Source of the DNA: Latrodectus hesperus
Taxonomy: Eukaryota; Arthropoda; Arachnida; Araneae; Theridiidae
Length of the DNA: 64,000 bases
NCBI GenBank assembly: GCA_037975125.1
Contig: CM075852.1
Span: forward strand, 10,698,314 to 10,762,313
Direction of reading: 5' to 3'
Made by a program: the position numbers and the translations under genes. The notes beneath the pieces are model-generated. The model ran no database searches. It saw nothing but the letters and a program-made list of their open reading frames with translations, and was not told the origin of the DNA. Positions 21,911-35,365 of the stretch are shown piece by piece; position 1 is the first letter of the stretch, and each line of letters begins with the position of its first letter.

Positions 21911-22798
21911 ATTAACGGAAAGCAATATATACAATTGGATAAAATATATGTATAGTATGCTAGGAAATTCGACAAACAGTGGAAACTGCCGTTTTTTACA
22001 TAAAGTTAAGGCACAAACATATAATTGTTGTATACTTTGGATTTATCACTTTTGTATGATTATTCTTAGTATTGCATATGAGAATGAAGTAGATGTGATT
22101 CTATGCAATGTGTGCTTCGGTTTATGTAAAAATCAATTTTAATTTGCATGACTGATGTGAAAAACAGAAAAATTTGAGAAAGATGCGACTTTCAATCCTT
22201 TTATTCTATTTTTAATTTTAATAATACATAATTTAAATGTCACTTTTCAAGAAAATGAAAATTATGTAATTAGATTAGTTTTGATTGATAACAAAACTTC
22301 CGACAATTTGCTTTTGCCAATGTAAGCTACTGTTTTTAGTAGCTTACAAACTAAAAACAGTAAATTGTTTCTTAATTTTGAACCACGAATCGGTGATGAC
22401 GTCAACTTGTCAGCTACTATTTTTTCATACAAACTTCTATACCACACTAGCGGAGTATTATTGATTACAACGAAATTGATATGGATATGCCTTTTTACGA
22501 TGGTTTTCGACGACAAAAATAATTGAAATAACCACAAATTATAAATTTTAATGTTATTTTTAATAAATAAAAATTGTCTTCGAATTTAATATACATATTT
22601 GAAGTAGTATTACGAAATTTATATTGTGATATAATAATAAAATTGTGCTTCAAAAAAGTCATGTGCCTTAGACAATAAAAAGGGATAATAGTTTTTAAAT
22701 TCCATATAAATTTATCTAACATTAATTTGATATAATTAAGGTAATTAATATAGTATTTTAAACAGAGCTAGCTAGAACGGAATATTTTCCAAAAAATG
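21911..22798. other. AT-rich non-coding tract
   Basis: No gene. Contains the hairpin at 22322-22347. Confidence 0.7.
22322..22347. repeat. perfect 10-bp hairpin plus overlapping inverted copy
   Basis: GTAAGCTACT (22322-22331) and AGTAGCTTAC (22338-22347) are exact complements around a 6-base loop. The sequence CTGTTTTTAGT spanning the loop is itself inverted again as ACTAAAAACAG just downstream, giving two alternative folds. Confidence 0.85.
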
Positions 22799-22891
<93 letters not shown>

Positions 22892-22935
22892 GAGAGTAAG
22901 ACAGACATACAGACATATATATATATATATATATA
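22799..22935. repeat. interrupted (TA)n microsatellite
   Basis: Alternating TA at 22799-22887, a GA/GACA-rich interruption (22888-22913) and more AT to 22935. Confidence 0.97.
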
Positions 22936-23029
22936 CAATTCTACTTTTTAGAAATATATAGGACGTAAGAATATATGACGTATATTTTGAAGATAAGATG
23001 TGACGCTCATCCTCCATGTAGGCTCAAAA

Positions 23030-23510
23030 CTTAACAATCCAGTTTATTTTAATTAAAAGAAAACAAGACGCATGTAAGAAGGCTGAGACATATCTTCACC
23101 GTCTCTTGCCTTCCTAATGGAATACAAACAACGTCTTTTGTTTTTGCATTGGTTAGCGAAGGAAAAATTTTCTTTTGCGACTCGAAATAACGTTATGCAA
23201 TTTTAATGTGATACGCCCATCTCCTCGCATTTTTCCACGTGTGCCTGGGAGAGAGAAAAAGGCATGGAAGCGAAAGCTCATTTTAAAACTTTATCTTGGA
23301 ATAGTTCTCTCAGAGCTGGATGGAATAATAGGATTGTCTCACTCGTTTATTCCTTCTGCTGGCTGCATGAGACGCTCTCTTCAGTATTATGAAATAAATT
23401 TGATTTCGCACTGCGCAGGGTGCAGAGGTGCGAATAGTTATGCCGTTACTATTTTCAAAGCGCTGCAGTTATCTCGTTATCTTCGTCTCCTATTAGAATA
23501 ATTTCATATA
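23030..23510. other. GC-richer non-coding island
   Basis: Complex sequence from about 23070 to 23500 (for example ATACGCCCATCTCCTCGC and CACGTGTGCCTGGGAGAG). A 108-codon plus-strand frame spans 23175-23501 but has no recognisable motif and simply reflects lower stop density here. Confidence 0.3.
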
Positions 23511-23799
23511 TTGGAATTCGTATTAATTTTAATGTACTTGAAAAGAATTTAAGCTTATTTCAAAAGTAACTGTAGAAGGGAGCATCCTCAAATTGCTTAA
23601 AGGTATTTAGGGTAACTGCAGAAGAAAGAATGGGAACATTAAATTTTATTTCCCTTCTTTCACCGTTTTTTTAATTAATGATTTTTATATCGAATATAAA
23701 TATATATATATATACATATATTTTTATTTTCTAATTCATGAACATATTTATATTTTGGTATTCTCCTTTCAGCAACTTTATATGTGATAAGTCAAAAGA

Positions 23800-24318
23800 T
23801 GGAACACCACATACAATGAAATATACATTTATCTTGGATTAAAAGTAAACCAATTTTAATCACTCATAATACTATCCGTGCTGCAATATGCAAGCGAAAA
23901 CTGGACATTAAATGTCGATATACAGCGAACCCAAGAAAACTTTGAAAAGAAATTATTAAGAACATCTATGGGCCTTTACAGGAACAGGATTGCTGATGAA
24001 CCAGACATGATTTTGAATTGTATAGGTTGTGTAACCAGTCCCAGATTACCCAGGTTACCACAAGCAACAGGTTAAGATGGCTTGGCCATGTCTGGAGAAG
24101 CCGGGAAAACAGCCCCACTAGAATATCAACGCTTAAGAACCCCGAAGATCCCGTGCCCGAGGAAGACCATCAACAAGATAAGATGGCTCGTTGACACTGA
24201 AAATGGTATCAAGATACTGAAAGTTAGGAACTGGCAAAGTGTCGCTCTGGACAGACTGGGCTGGAAAAAGCGTGTTATAGAGGCCGCTAAGACCTGTAAT
24301 ATTTTGTTACGCTATTAA
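23800..24318 (+). pseudogene. non-LTR retrotransposon (LINE) C-terminal fragment
   Basis: Remnant of the end of a reverse-transcriptase ORF. In one frame, FIYLG-like YIYLGLKVN is read at 23824-23850, followed by a TAA at 23857 and an apparent deletion. The same frame then gives VLQYASENWTLN (from 23878), the conserved segment after the polymerase domain. A +1 shift is needed near 24060 for NRLRWLGHVWRS, a further one for RARGRPSTR (about 24148), and another for IRWL (24178). RNWQSVALDRLGWKKRV and EAAKT precede the stop at 24316-24318. This order is the conserved C-terminal layout of RTE-type and related LINE polymerases. The copy is 5'-truncated, frameshifted and dead. Clade is uncertain. Confidence 0.85.
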
Positions 24319-25808
24319 AGAAAGAAGAAATTTTAATAAACTTGAAAACATCTATACGTTTCACAAAGTAGTGATTAACTTATTTCATTTTTGAAATGCA
24401 AATACTTTGAGCCCTAAAGCTATATTAAATAAATAGACAAAAAATGTTTACTGTACAGGCCATAAATTTCTTAATCAGAATAAGGGACTTTGATATTTTT
24501 AAATTATTCATCAATTTTAAGAGTTTTAAATCTCAAAAAATATTTTTAACAATGCAATCTTTAAAGTTCTTTCCCTTTATATACATTCCAAGTGAAATAT
24601 TTCATTAAATTCTAGTTCCACTCAGGATATATTGTTGCACAAAATATTCAAATCTTATTGCGTCACAAACTGTTGTTCTCAAAATGTTTGATAAAAATTT
24701 CTTTTGGCAGTTTTTAAATATTCTCTCTCTTTCTCTTCTTTAATATTCAAAATACCTTAATGCACAAAGCTTGTTTTTTCCCCAGACAAATGCTTTATCG
24801 CAGTCTCTTTTCATAAATATTAAGCAATCCGTTCTTTGGAATATGAAATGATGCGACGAACATTCAGATGTAAAGTTGCGTGGTTTCTTTTTTTTTAATT
24901 TAACGTCTTTTTCTTTTCATGTGTAGATATGAAAACGTCCCAGTCTTTTGTGTGACACATACAGGGAAGCAGACATGTCAACGTTAGGAAGAGGGCCTTT
25001 CTTTAAATTTCTTTCTTTATTCTTCCATTTAAAAAATTAAATTTGAATTTCTTAAACATATTAATGCCAGAAAGAATGCTTGAGTTTTTTGTGTGTGTTT
25101 GATGGTTTGAGAGCGAAAATATCCGTCAGTGCAGAACAAATCCTCTTACTTTAATATTAATATAAAAGTGCTAATGAGGTGGGTGGCCTTTTCAATGACA
25201 TCACTTTTACGCGTTGAACTGACAAAGCTAAATTTAATAAATTAAGAAAATAAAGTAATATTTTTCAGAAAAAGAGCAAAAAGTATTTATTTTATGTAAA
25301 ATATTTTAAATTTCTTTTTATGAATTCAATTTTTTTTCTAAATTAAAAAAGACTGGCAATTTATATTCATTAATTCAGAAAAGTAGTTCAAAATATATCA
25401 TAAATATAAAATAATTTAGGAACGAACCTGATATCATTTTATTATATTTCATAGGTAAACATAAGTAATTATAAATTTGAAGAATAATTTTTTGTTGGAC
25501 AAATTGTAAATTTATTAGTAATAAATATATTGGTAAAATAATTTATTGAAACGAAAACTACACACACACAAGCACACATTGAGTAAAATACAAATATCAC
25601 AATCATTACAAATAAATATTTTTGAGGACTTTTTAATCACAGACAAAGTTTTTTGAATGTTATGCATCTTTACAATATAGTTTATCAGCATCATGAAAAT
25701 AACAATTTCCTTTTGTCATCAAGACTGAACATGTGACTATTTGTTACTGCCAAGTAGTAAATATCTAACATTTTTCTAAGAATCCATTGTGTACTTAGCA
25801 TTCGAGGA

Positions 25809-25811
<3 letters not shown>
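24319..25811. other. AT-rich non-coding tract
   Basis: No gene. Less AT-rich between about 24770 and 25220, with a pyrimidine-rich plus strand. A short CA-rich run lies at 25560-25579. Confidence 0.65.

Positions 25812-25897
<86 letters not shown>
25812..25897. repeat. (AT)n microsatellite, 86 bp
   Basis: Uninterrupted alternating AT. Confidence 0.97.
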
Positions 25898-25901
<4 letters not shown>

Positions 25902-28329
25902 CCCTATTCAAGTAGTCCAACTGAACACATGGCAAAAACTCCAAAGTTCTTACTCAAACAGAAGTGTATACACAGAAAGCTAATACTGAGTCCACTTGTT
26001 GAACAGAGGTAAAGAATGAATTTTGAACCATCCACTTGGAAGAGTGAAATCCAGTTACTGGCCCTATGTGTCTATTATGAACGAAAAAATTCTTAATGGG
26101 AATGGCTTTTATAGTTTTTTAGAGAGCCTTATATTTTGAATTTAAGAATATATATTAATGCACAAGTGCAAGCAGTTTTTAAAATGATATTTAAAAGTTC
26201 ATCTTATTTTAAAATTTTCTACCAATTATCATAAGTTCTTGAAACAAGTGATTATTTTGTGTTTAAATATCCAGATTCAGCAGATAATAAAATACGAAAA
26301 AATTCGATTTATATTAAGTTTTCACAAATTATTTTTACAATAAAACCATATTTAATGAATACAGAAGGAGACATTTTTGAAAAAAAAGTAAACACAATAA
26401 TAAGCTCGGGAAGAAAATAATCTATGTATCGTGGGTAAAAAAATTTATGATCAAAATACTGTTTAATAAATACTGTTTTAATAAAATGTCAGTAAACTAA
26501 GTAATTGTCAAAGAAATATAGAGAAAAGACGGACATTTATTACAGACTTACCGTTATTTTGTAAATAATACGCTTTGAAACCACATTAAAATTCAGACCC
26601 ATTTTCGAAGTTAAATATGTTCACGCACATTAACTCAACTAATTTTTTAAATATTATTTTATACCAAGTACAAGATCATATTAGAATAATTACTATATTA
26701 CTTGAGCAAATCTTAAAAATGGCGGATTCTACTTAAGGGAAATTTCATTATCTACATAAATACTTTGACTCAGTTCTTAGCAACATTTTAATAGAATTCT
26801 TTTTTTCTCCTTTTTTTTACTCACATGGATTACTTATACTTCAATCTTTTATGCACTCAACACTATAATCTGCAAGAAAGAGGCAAGTGATTTTGTGAGG
26901 CTTTCTCGTTCAATTAAGGAGGCTTAATTTTTTGCTTTTAAGCTCTTTTTTCTTGTCTCGAGAGCAAAATAATTAGATTTTTTCCCCTCTTCTTCTCTAA
27001 AAATAGTAATCACGCGACAGAATGCCTTCTTAGGACAAAGTTACTGTGCAATAATTTTTAGAACTTAAGATTTTTTGGAATTCTAAGTCACCATTTTCTT
27101 TTCATTTTATGCAAACTATTTTTATAAAAGTAGCAATCGTTTGTCGCATTTTGAATTTTTAATAAAGTTTGCAAAGCATTTAAGTACTTAAAGTACATTT
27201 AAGACTTTATTCTGAGAGTTTGTGTACTTTTAAGTTAGAATAATTATAAACAACTGATTTTATTTTTATTTTAACTTTAACCACACATGACTTTTACTTT
27301 GAAAGCTTTTCAAACACAAATTTTACGATAAAAGAGTATAAAAACTGAATGCATTGTAAATATGTCTAAGAATATAAACAAAAATTGGATAATGTATAAA
27401 ATTTTATATTCTTTAGCTGAAACTTACAATAATAATAATTCATAATGAAAAACGTTTTTAAAAAATAAAAGTAAGCCTATTAGCAATAGAATTTTAAAAA
27501 ATTCTGTTTAGTTTCAACTGAAATTTCCAAGCATGAATATAATTAACTTTCAAATTTATCCTATAAAATAAATCATTCATAGCTATAAAACAGAGATTGA
27601 GCAAAGAGTTTACTATTCCCTCTTTCTATGATTGAGAATATTAAATTACTAATATTTAAATAAATGTACTTTCCAACATAATTAATTCATTTATAAGATT
27701 TATTGTTTTAACTGATACTATTGTTCAAAAGTATATAAATAGGATATTGATTAAATAAATCGTAAATTTCTAGACAATATTCAACAAATAATCAACAACA
27801 ATATAATTAATAATATATTAATTTAAAGTAGTATTCAATTATATTTGTAAATAAGCATTGCTTATTTTATGAAAAAAGTTTTTCAACCGCAAACTTGAAC
27901 AATACCTGAGTTTTATAATCCCAAATTATCCCGCTAGAAGTGCATATTTCATTTCTGATGTGATATCTAGATTTTCTTATATATATCTGAGAAAATATAC
28001 ATATAATACATTCCTCAATTCGCACACAAAATTATCCAAATATTTAATGTGTAGAACAAACATTTAATATGTGTGTGTGTACGCGTGCGCTAGAATTTTC
28101 TTTTTTCATAAAAAGTATCCTTGCTCTGGGAAGTTTGCCGTTTTTAAGCTCGTCAAACGATACTGCGCATATGAGCATTTTATAGCTATTTTACAAAGCA
28201 TCAAAATAATATATTGGAAATTTACAAATGTGTATTCCGGCGAGAGTATCATTAAAATTTTGTTAAAAACAAAAAATCTTTCCAATTAGATATTGATGCT
28301 AATATAGAGAGATACAGAGGGAAAAAATA
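25898..28329. other. AT-rich non-coding tract
   Basis: No gene seen. A slightly more complex section at 26850-27050 contains CAATTAAGGAGGCTTAATT, a small palindrome with homeodomain-type TAATT cores. A short GTGTGTGTG run is at 28069-28080. Confidence 0.65.
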
Positions 28330-28720
28330 ATTTTGTCTCTAGAAGTAGAAGACTGATGAAGTGGGGTTGTTAACTTCACCTCTTGCACACCCCTGCCACA
28401 CTCTCTTATGCATTCCAACAGCTGTGCCTTATCTCCCTCACCGCCATGTCACCTGAGAGTGACATTATCAGGAAAGTCGCAGAAAGATGTCAGTTGACCT
28501 CTGCTTTTGATACGGACGTCTCTGTTCTGAGCGGTTCCAGCTGGTTCCGTGGATTGCCGTGACCATGGACACAAATGAAAGGATTACAGGTTCCATATTT
28601 AATAGGAACAGCTGCAATAATTTGTGTACTAGAATACTTTTCGATTTTAGAAATATGCTTCTCAACATGGTTTGTACGAATGCAAAGAAGGACAAAAATG
28701 TCAGATCGTGAATTTAACTC
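28330..28720. other. GC-richer non-coding island
   Basis: Complex sequence, densest at 28360-28570 (CACCCCTGCCACACTC, CCTCACCGCCATGTCACC). A 75-codon minus-strand frame covers part of it without any recognisable motif. Confidence 0.3.
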
Positions 28721-29639
28721 TTGACCTTATTAACAAATGACATATTGTTAATTTAGAAAACTATGTTTGACTCTTCAATGAGACGTATTTTAACTAAATG
28801 TTATATTTTAGTAGTGTTGGATTTATATAGGACTACTAAAGCAAATGACCAACGGTGATCTTTGGAAAATGATCATCGTATAGGTCATTTGATTATGGAT
28901 AATTTGCGAAATGATTACTATTAAAAAGCTCTGTGCAGCGTTTACCACATGATCTTCTATATTTTCCCAGAAATTTATTGTGAACTCGTAAACAGCGGAT
29001 CTTCTCAAATTACATTGATTTTAAAAATACTTCTTAAAGTCAGAATAAATAGGAATCAGTAATAGGTTTTCACATATTACTAAATAGATAAATTAAAACA
29101 TTTATTATTTTGATATATAAAAGCTTTCTTTTTTGTTTTTTATATCACTATCCTAATTTATTTGTTCTTTTACTTAATATTAATTAATCACTAATGTACT
29201 TTGTGCATCGTTCCGCCTTCAGTCAAGCAATTCAGAGAATTTAATTTTTTCTTTGGTCATGGATCCTTATAAAATCTTTGGAATCCACTAAAAACCATAA
29301 TTTCAAGTCAAATTAGCTTTCACTGATAATGGCCTAAAATGAGAAACTAAACCAATCACCTACTCACAGAACAGAACAAAGAAATATTTATGACAATTCC
29401 TTATTAATATCGATGAATTAACCGATAAGTTTTATCTCTGTCCTACATCATAAATGAAAATCATTAAATCTGTGCGATAACACCGAACCAAATTTGTATT
29501 TTCATCTTTAATTCTTGAAGATAGATGTAAAAAAAATTACCAAATTTGGAAACAAAGAAAGACAACTGAATAAATTTAACATAGCCCTAGTTATGAGAAA
29601 GGAAACCACAGACGATTTTTTTCACACTTACAAATTATT
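28721..29639. other. AT-rich non-coding tract
   Basis: No gene, repeat or island recognised. Confidence 0.65.
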
Positions 29640-30000
29640 TCCCAGATGTTTCCGATCCCACTGATGCGATAGTAGCAACTGACACAGACATCAAAGAACT
29701 GTAGTCGCTTCTTCTCTGTTCGACGATTTCGTCTATTTATAAAGACGAGAAGATGTTACGAAGGACTCTTATCGCCTGCATCTCCATCGGATATGACAAA
29801 TGCTGAGAGAAAGAAACGGACCGGTTTGCTTGCTGATTGGTGAAAATATAAGAAGAGTTCTTTTCTCGTTGGCTTAATATTTCGTTGGAACATGTGGTAT
29901 GGTATTCATCAACTGTACAAGAGCTTTCATTTAAAAAGAAAATGTGCCCAGATTCCTGATTTACTTCTAACGATTTAGCCCGAAGACATCTCATTCAGTT
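29640..30000. other. GC-richer non-coding island
   Basis: Mixed sequence (CTGATGCGATAGTAGCAACT; GCCTGCATCTCCATCGG). An 85-codon minus-strand frame lies inside; it shows no domain and starts and stops without supporting signals. Confidence 0.3.
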
Positions 30001-31639
30001 TTCAATGGAAACATCGAAAAAAAGATGATTGAGCATTCTTGGAAAGCTTCATTTTCTTTATCTTATTTGATTCAAACCGTAAATTTTCTTAGATAAATAA
30101 TTTAATTACGTTAATCAATAGCATATCAATGGAATCTAACATTTATATTATAGACGAAGGATTATCAGATTATATATAATGTTTTATACTTGAGTCAGTA
30201 AAAATAAAGTTAAACTATATTTATACACGTTTTTGCAGAAACTGCGTGAAAAATAAATGTATACCCCAGATATTTTAAATTGAATATTACATGCTATATT
30301 TCTCACCACGGAATGGCAATACATTAATCTTTTCTTTCAAAGATAACTTTTTCATTTTGTAAAACGTCTGTGGCTGTTATTTTTGTTTGGCAATGTTTAT
30401 GTCAATACAACATTACTACGTACCGGAGTTTGCTTTTAAATATTTATTTAAACATTAACTATAGTTAACATTACACGTTACACAAGTATATATACGAGTT
30501 ACATTGAAAAGGAAATTCGCCCATCGCTCGTTTACATGTTTTCACTTTTGTTTCCTATACTCCAGTTGCCATTCAGCCAATACTAAATTTCGTGGGGAAT
30601 GCTGTGTTGCCACACGTCATTAAAGTGAATAATGAAATTCCAAAAGAATAATTCTCACGATAAAAAGCTTAAAAATATTATTTTAGTTTTTTTCAGACAA
30701 TGAGAATGGGTCAAATTCTGTTGAAATAATAACTGGAATCTACACAAAAAGCATTTTCTCACTTATTACATGAAATTTGAAATTTTGTAAGAGTTTGATG
30801 GTAAATGGACAACCATAAATGATCCAAAATTTCTTCCAAGTATTAAAAAAAGTTATATGATTTATAAAGTAAGGAATTCTTGTAAATTGCCATGAAAAAA
30901 TTTCTTCCTTTTTGTATTCTTCGTCGAGATACATAAGGTAACGGTAGCGATGATTTGAAAGCAATGGAAAGAGAGAACTCTCAGTTACAGAGAAAATTCT
31001 GGAAACTCATATAGTTATGAAAACAAACTCTTGCTACTTGCGAGAGAAAATTATTTACAAATGAGAAAATTATTGAAATTAAAATAATTGAAAACTCAAT
31101 ATAGGAAACTAATGAGAAAAACGTATAAGCGAGAAATTCATATATGAAATTTGATTACAGTTTCATAAATAGAGAAATGTTTTTGAAAGACATGATTTTT
31201 ACAAATCAACTAAAATATAGCATAACAAATAAACAACTACTGTAGAAACCCAAGTTTAGAAAAACGTAACAACTTAAGCAATTTTCACATAATAAGCTAC
31301 TTGAAAAGGCAAATACTTTAATGAGAAATATAAAAATTAGATAAAATTTGGGTTCAGTATAATCTTTAATCTTGACGTGATTTGAGAATTAATATAATCA
31401 TAATCACAATACGAGATCTCTTTTCTTTTCTATAACTTTCTAAGATTGTACAGTAAAAAATGCAAATACAGTGAACTAGTGAGTAACCAATATGAAAGTA
31501 AGCAACTTTGATACACGAGATTATAGATTTAAGTGAAGAAAAACTACTCCTGTATGAATTTTAATCAAATAACGTGGCTTTTCGTAGGAGTTAAAAAATT
31601 ACTGAAATATTTACTTCTTAGAAACATTTCAACGACCAT
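30001..31639. other. AT-rich non-coding tract
   Basis: No gene. The segment 30500-30650 is slightly more complex (GCCCATCGCTCG, TGCTGTGTTGCCACACG). 30970-31200 is rich in imperfect GAGAAAAT-type words. Confidence 0.65.
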
Positions 31640-32290
31640 TAGCTACAACGTGGCTGTTATTCTTGAAAAGCCAAATCGTTCTCTGTGCCGTCTATTCATC
31701 TGCGTTGCGTTAGTCGATTTGGCAATTTGCCTTCTTTGCCATTTCCATTGACGGAGCATCCATTTTAACTCGCCAAAATCATACAAATTCTTCAGCGGCC
31801 ATCTACTTTTGGAATACTGGGATGACCCTCCTTGCTTTGTTGTCAGAAGGAAATGGTGGCGAAGGAATCGGAGGACTAATGACCAGTGTCCCGCCATCAA
31901 TCATTTTCTACTCCTGAGTGCAAAGGGGCCCTGATGGAGGAGGGACATGCAGAGAAAGCCCCTCGCGAGGGATGGGGGAATGATCACTCTTCGTGTGGTA
32001 TTATCTTCTAGATTACTCTCCACTGGCAAGCTCTCTCACTCTGGTTAGGGACACAGAATTGAAGGAGGATATTAAATTTAATTACGAGTAGAGTGAGCCA
32101 ATCCAGGGTGTTCATCACAAATATGTCTTGCGACGTGATGCCACGAAGTGTCCGTAAGTGCTTTGCTGCAGACCAAGCGTTGTCAAAACTTTTATGGCTT
32201 ACAAGAAGTTTCATAGAGTGTGCAACATTAACGCGATAGATTTTTACTGAAACGTGATAGAATGAACGAAAGGGGAGGGGGAGTTTTGCC
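31640..32290. other. GC-richer non-coding island
   Basis: One of the strongest islands. 31800-31990 is GC-rich (GGGGCCCTGATGGAGGAGGG; GCCCCTCGCGAGGGATGGGG), followed by mixed sequence to about 32230. The stretch CCCCTCGCGAGGGATGGGG contains the palindrome CCCTCGCGAGGG. Frames of 68-85 codons on both strands show no motif. Confidence 0.35.
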
Positions 32291-32532
32291 TTGTTAATTG
32301 ATCAGCTGAAACTAGTTAATAATTACTTTTATTATGCTGTGAAAATTAAATAAATATTGATGTTTTAATTTAATGTAAAGCCTATTAAATATAATTTTTA
32401 TAGACTTTATATAGTAAATTATGTAAAAATTAATTTTTCACTTGCTTTTAAGAATTTTTGAAAATGTTTACAGAAGTAAAGTCTCTAATAAACGTAAATG
32501 ATTCGCAGTAATTATGAAATTCACACTGAATG

Positions 32533-32660
<128 letters not shown>

Positions 32661-33136
32661 TACACATACTATGTGTGTAAACATAATGTTATTATTCATG
32701 CTATATTGTAAATAAAATTGCATAATTTTTGTATATATATTTGTGTATTCATATAATATAAAATTTTATATTTCTGTAGCCATTAAATTTAATATTTGTT
32801 AAAGAGAGAGATTACTTATTAACTTTTACATCAAATAACTTAGCTTGGCCTAAAAGAAATATAAATGTGCTGTTAAATATAATTTTTTTATTTTATTAAA
32901 ACGCTAAATAATTTTTGGATTACTTATAAATCAAAGTTAATAATTTATCTAAGATATATTAATTATGACAATACGTAGTTAAAAACCTAATGCTAAAAAC
33001 TGTTGTAACACCTTCTTGAATATCCTTTGTTTGATACTTGTTGTAAACACTTCACAGATAATGAGCTGCATTCATGTGACATAAGGAAATACGCCTGGGA
33101 AATTCACAAATCCTTAATATAACAACTGTGCTTTCA
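32661..33136. other. AT-rich non-coding tract
   Basis: No gene or recognised element. Confidence 0.7.
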
Positions 33137-33473
33137 GAAACTACACCATCTCTAGGTATTTCAGGCAGGAGAAATTACAGCATGGCTAGATATTCCAGGT
33201 AGAAGAAATTACACATTCTCTAGGTATTCCAGACAGAAGAAATTACACCACCTCTAGAGATATTCCAGATAGGAGAAATCACACCATTTATAGATATTCC
33301 AGGCAGTAGAAATTACGCCATTTTTAGCTAATCGAGTTAGAAGAAATTACACCATTGCTAAGTATATTAAGTAAGAGGAAATTACATCATGTTTGGATAT
33401 TCCAGACAGGATAAATTACACCATCTTCAGGTATTCCAAATAAAAGAAATTACATTATGTCTAGTTATTCCAG
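33137..33473. repeat. 34-bp minisatellite, ~10 diverged copies
   Basis: Ten consecutive units of 34-36 bp, each beginning GAAATTACACCAT (or a close variant) and ending TATTCCAGGCAGAA (or a close variant). Units 6 and 7 are the most diverged. There are no unique spacers between units, so this is a plain tandem array. Non-coding. Confidence 0.93.
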
Positions 33474-33869
33474 TAAATACATCTACAGATTTGAGGTTGC
33501 TATCCATCTTGGCATTTTCTACTCCAAAGAAATTAATCTTACCATTAATTCATGTCAAGCTCTATGTATTACTCATGCTATATTTATTATAAATTTGATC
33601 AAAAGCATTATACGACAGAATCTTAAATAAAGAAAATAAAAAAAGAAACAAATGTGAATAAATAAGAAAAAAAATACGCAGCTTTTATAAATAAGTCCCA
33701 ATTTTTGAAATGAAGAAAATATAAGGCAACTGAAGAAATGAATAAAAATGTGCATTCCGTAACAAGCTTATGAATAATTTTAGACATTTATGACAAATCT
33801 TACAAAAATTTCACTTTAGATTGTTTTTCTTGATTGCGGTTATTAATTATTAAAATAAAAAAACTTAAC
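33474..33869. other. AT-rich non-coding tract
   Basis: No gene; A-rich patches around 33620-33680. Confidence 0.7.
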
Positions 33870-34490
33870 AAATGTCACTTCCGAAATTTATAGCTTCCTC
33901 ATAACATCCTCATGGACATGGCTTTCAGCAAATGAAATATTGGAAATCGCAATCCAAAAATTAGCGCTCGGAAAATTCAATTTTCATTCTCTGGAAAAGA
34001 TCTGTCTTGTGGTAATCTTTCCGCATATAGAGGACATGACAGCGGTGAAGACGATTTCTTTTTTTTTTTTTTCCTTCAGCCGACAAGAAAAATAGAACAG
34101 GGAGTGTGCAACAGAATTTAATATATCTCCGGCAATTTCAAACGAGGTGAGCATCTCTCTTTCTTCTCGGAAGAAGTACATGTGGAACCAAATATCGTTG
34201 AAAAGTCAGAAGCAATAAATTCTTCCTTTTTTTTTCTTTAATTCTTCGACTTTCAAGGAATGAATATAAAGAGGAGAATGAATTTTATCGGCATCCAGGG
34301 AAGTCCGTCTGCTCGTCCACCCCCAAAATTCTTTTTATTTGCCCTTCCATGATAGATGGGTCGGTGGTTCTGCCCACCCCCGGTTTCTTCAGAAATCGAA
34401 TGATTGCTCCCGAAAAGAAATATCGATTTCGCAAACGAAAAAAATAGGCGAAATTTCCTCGATACGTCACCGGAAATAATGCTTTCTATA
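33870..34490. other. GC-richer non-coding island
   Basis: Two complex blocks, 33890-34200 and 34280-34480, the second the more GC-rich (GTCCGTCTGCTCGTCCACCC, TGCCCACCCCCGG). They are separated by T/C runs (T run at 34058-34072). Short minus-strand frames of 61-65 codons are not recognisable. Confidence 0.3.
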
Positions 34491-34775
34491 TTTTGGATAA
34501 TACGGAATATTTAAAGAACAAGTATGGATCAGATTTTCGGAAATATATCATACAAAATATGAAACAGGCAGATCTAAAATATGAAGTTAGACTTTAACTT
34601 TGAATAATGATAGATTATAACCAATATGAGCTAAAATAAATATCTATGTTTATTTTTACATCAAATTTAATATTTCTAAAAGTGTAATTTTAAACATAAA
34701 AATGTTTGTATAAAAAAGAAGTATTGAAAATCGTTAATATGAAACATGCTGATTTTTTTTAAAGATCTACAATTA

Positions 34776-34935
34776 TTTTCTCCCACAAGAGTTAAATGGA
34801 TCAGGATCTACAGCTTAAAATGGTTTCCGAAGAACAACAAACAATCCCTCCCGAGCTGGGAATCGAACCAACGAACTACTGAACTCCATGTCAGAAAACA
34901 AACCATTCAGTGGACAGCCATGCAAACACATGGCT
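34776..34935 (-). mobile_element. tRNA-derived SINE (family B, copy 2), decayed
   Basis: Aligns along most of its length with the copy at 9151-9353 in the same orientation: CACAAGAGTTAAATGGATC-GGA, CTTAAAATGG, TTCCGAA, then GGGAATCGAACCAACGAACT (T-arm complement) and ACCATTCAG near the head. The B-box has lost a T (GAATCGAACC). No clear target duplication remains, so it is older than the 9.2 kb copy. Confidence 0.75.
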
Positions 34936-35139
34936 AATCCACGAATGAAGCAGACTTTCCATATAAACTTAATAGATTTTTAGAAAGCTCACAATGCTCC
35001 TGAAATTGTATTAAATAGTAAAACATCTAATTTAAGAAAACAATTTCGAATATACTAATATATAAAAATTATTATTTATATATTTGTTCTCAAAAAATTT
35101 AATGATCATGGAGTTATATCATTATTTTGTTACGTTTCC

Positions 35140-35365
35140 GAATGCCGTCTTCAGGTGACCAAAGCTGTTAAACATAATCGTAATTTTAATTCGTGGTCAA
35201 GTGAAGAATTCATGAATATTTAATCTCTCACATGATTTTCATGAGTGTTTGACATACTCTTCACAATGCTTACGACTAGGTCAAGTATCAAACCCATAAC
35301 CTTTCGAATTAGTGAGAAGAATTTCTTTGTTCATCACGTAAATGCGACTGAAATAATGTAGTGAA
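35140..35365 (-). mobile_element. probable decayed tRNA-like SINE (family D)
   Basis: On the minus strand, AGGTTATGGGTTTGATACTT resembles a T-arm with B-box (GGGTTTGATAC), about 35285-35310. A GC-balanced body follows, including a small hairpin CTCACATGATTTTCATGAG (35227-35245). The composition stands out from its AT-rich neighbours. Termini and target duplications cannot be identified. Confidence 0.4.

Noticed and set aside
33137..33473. CRISPR-like array
   Set aside because: Units follow directly with no unique spacers, repeats are diverged, and the DNA is eukaryotic.
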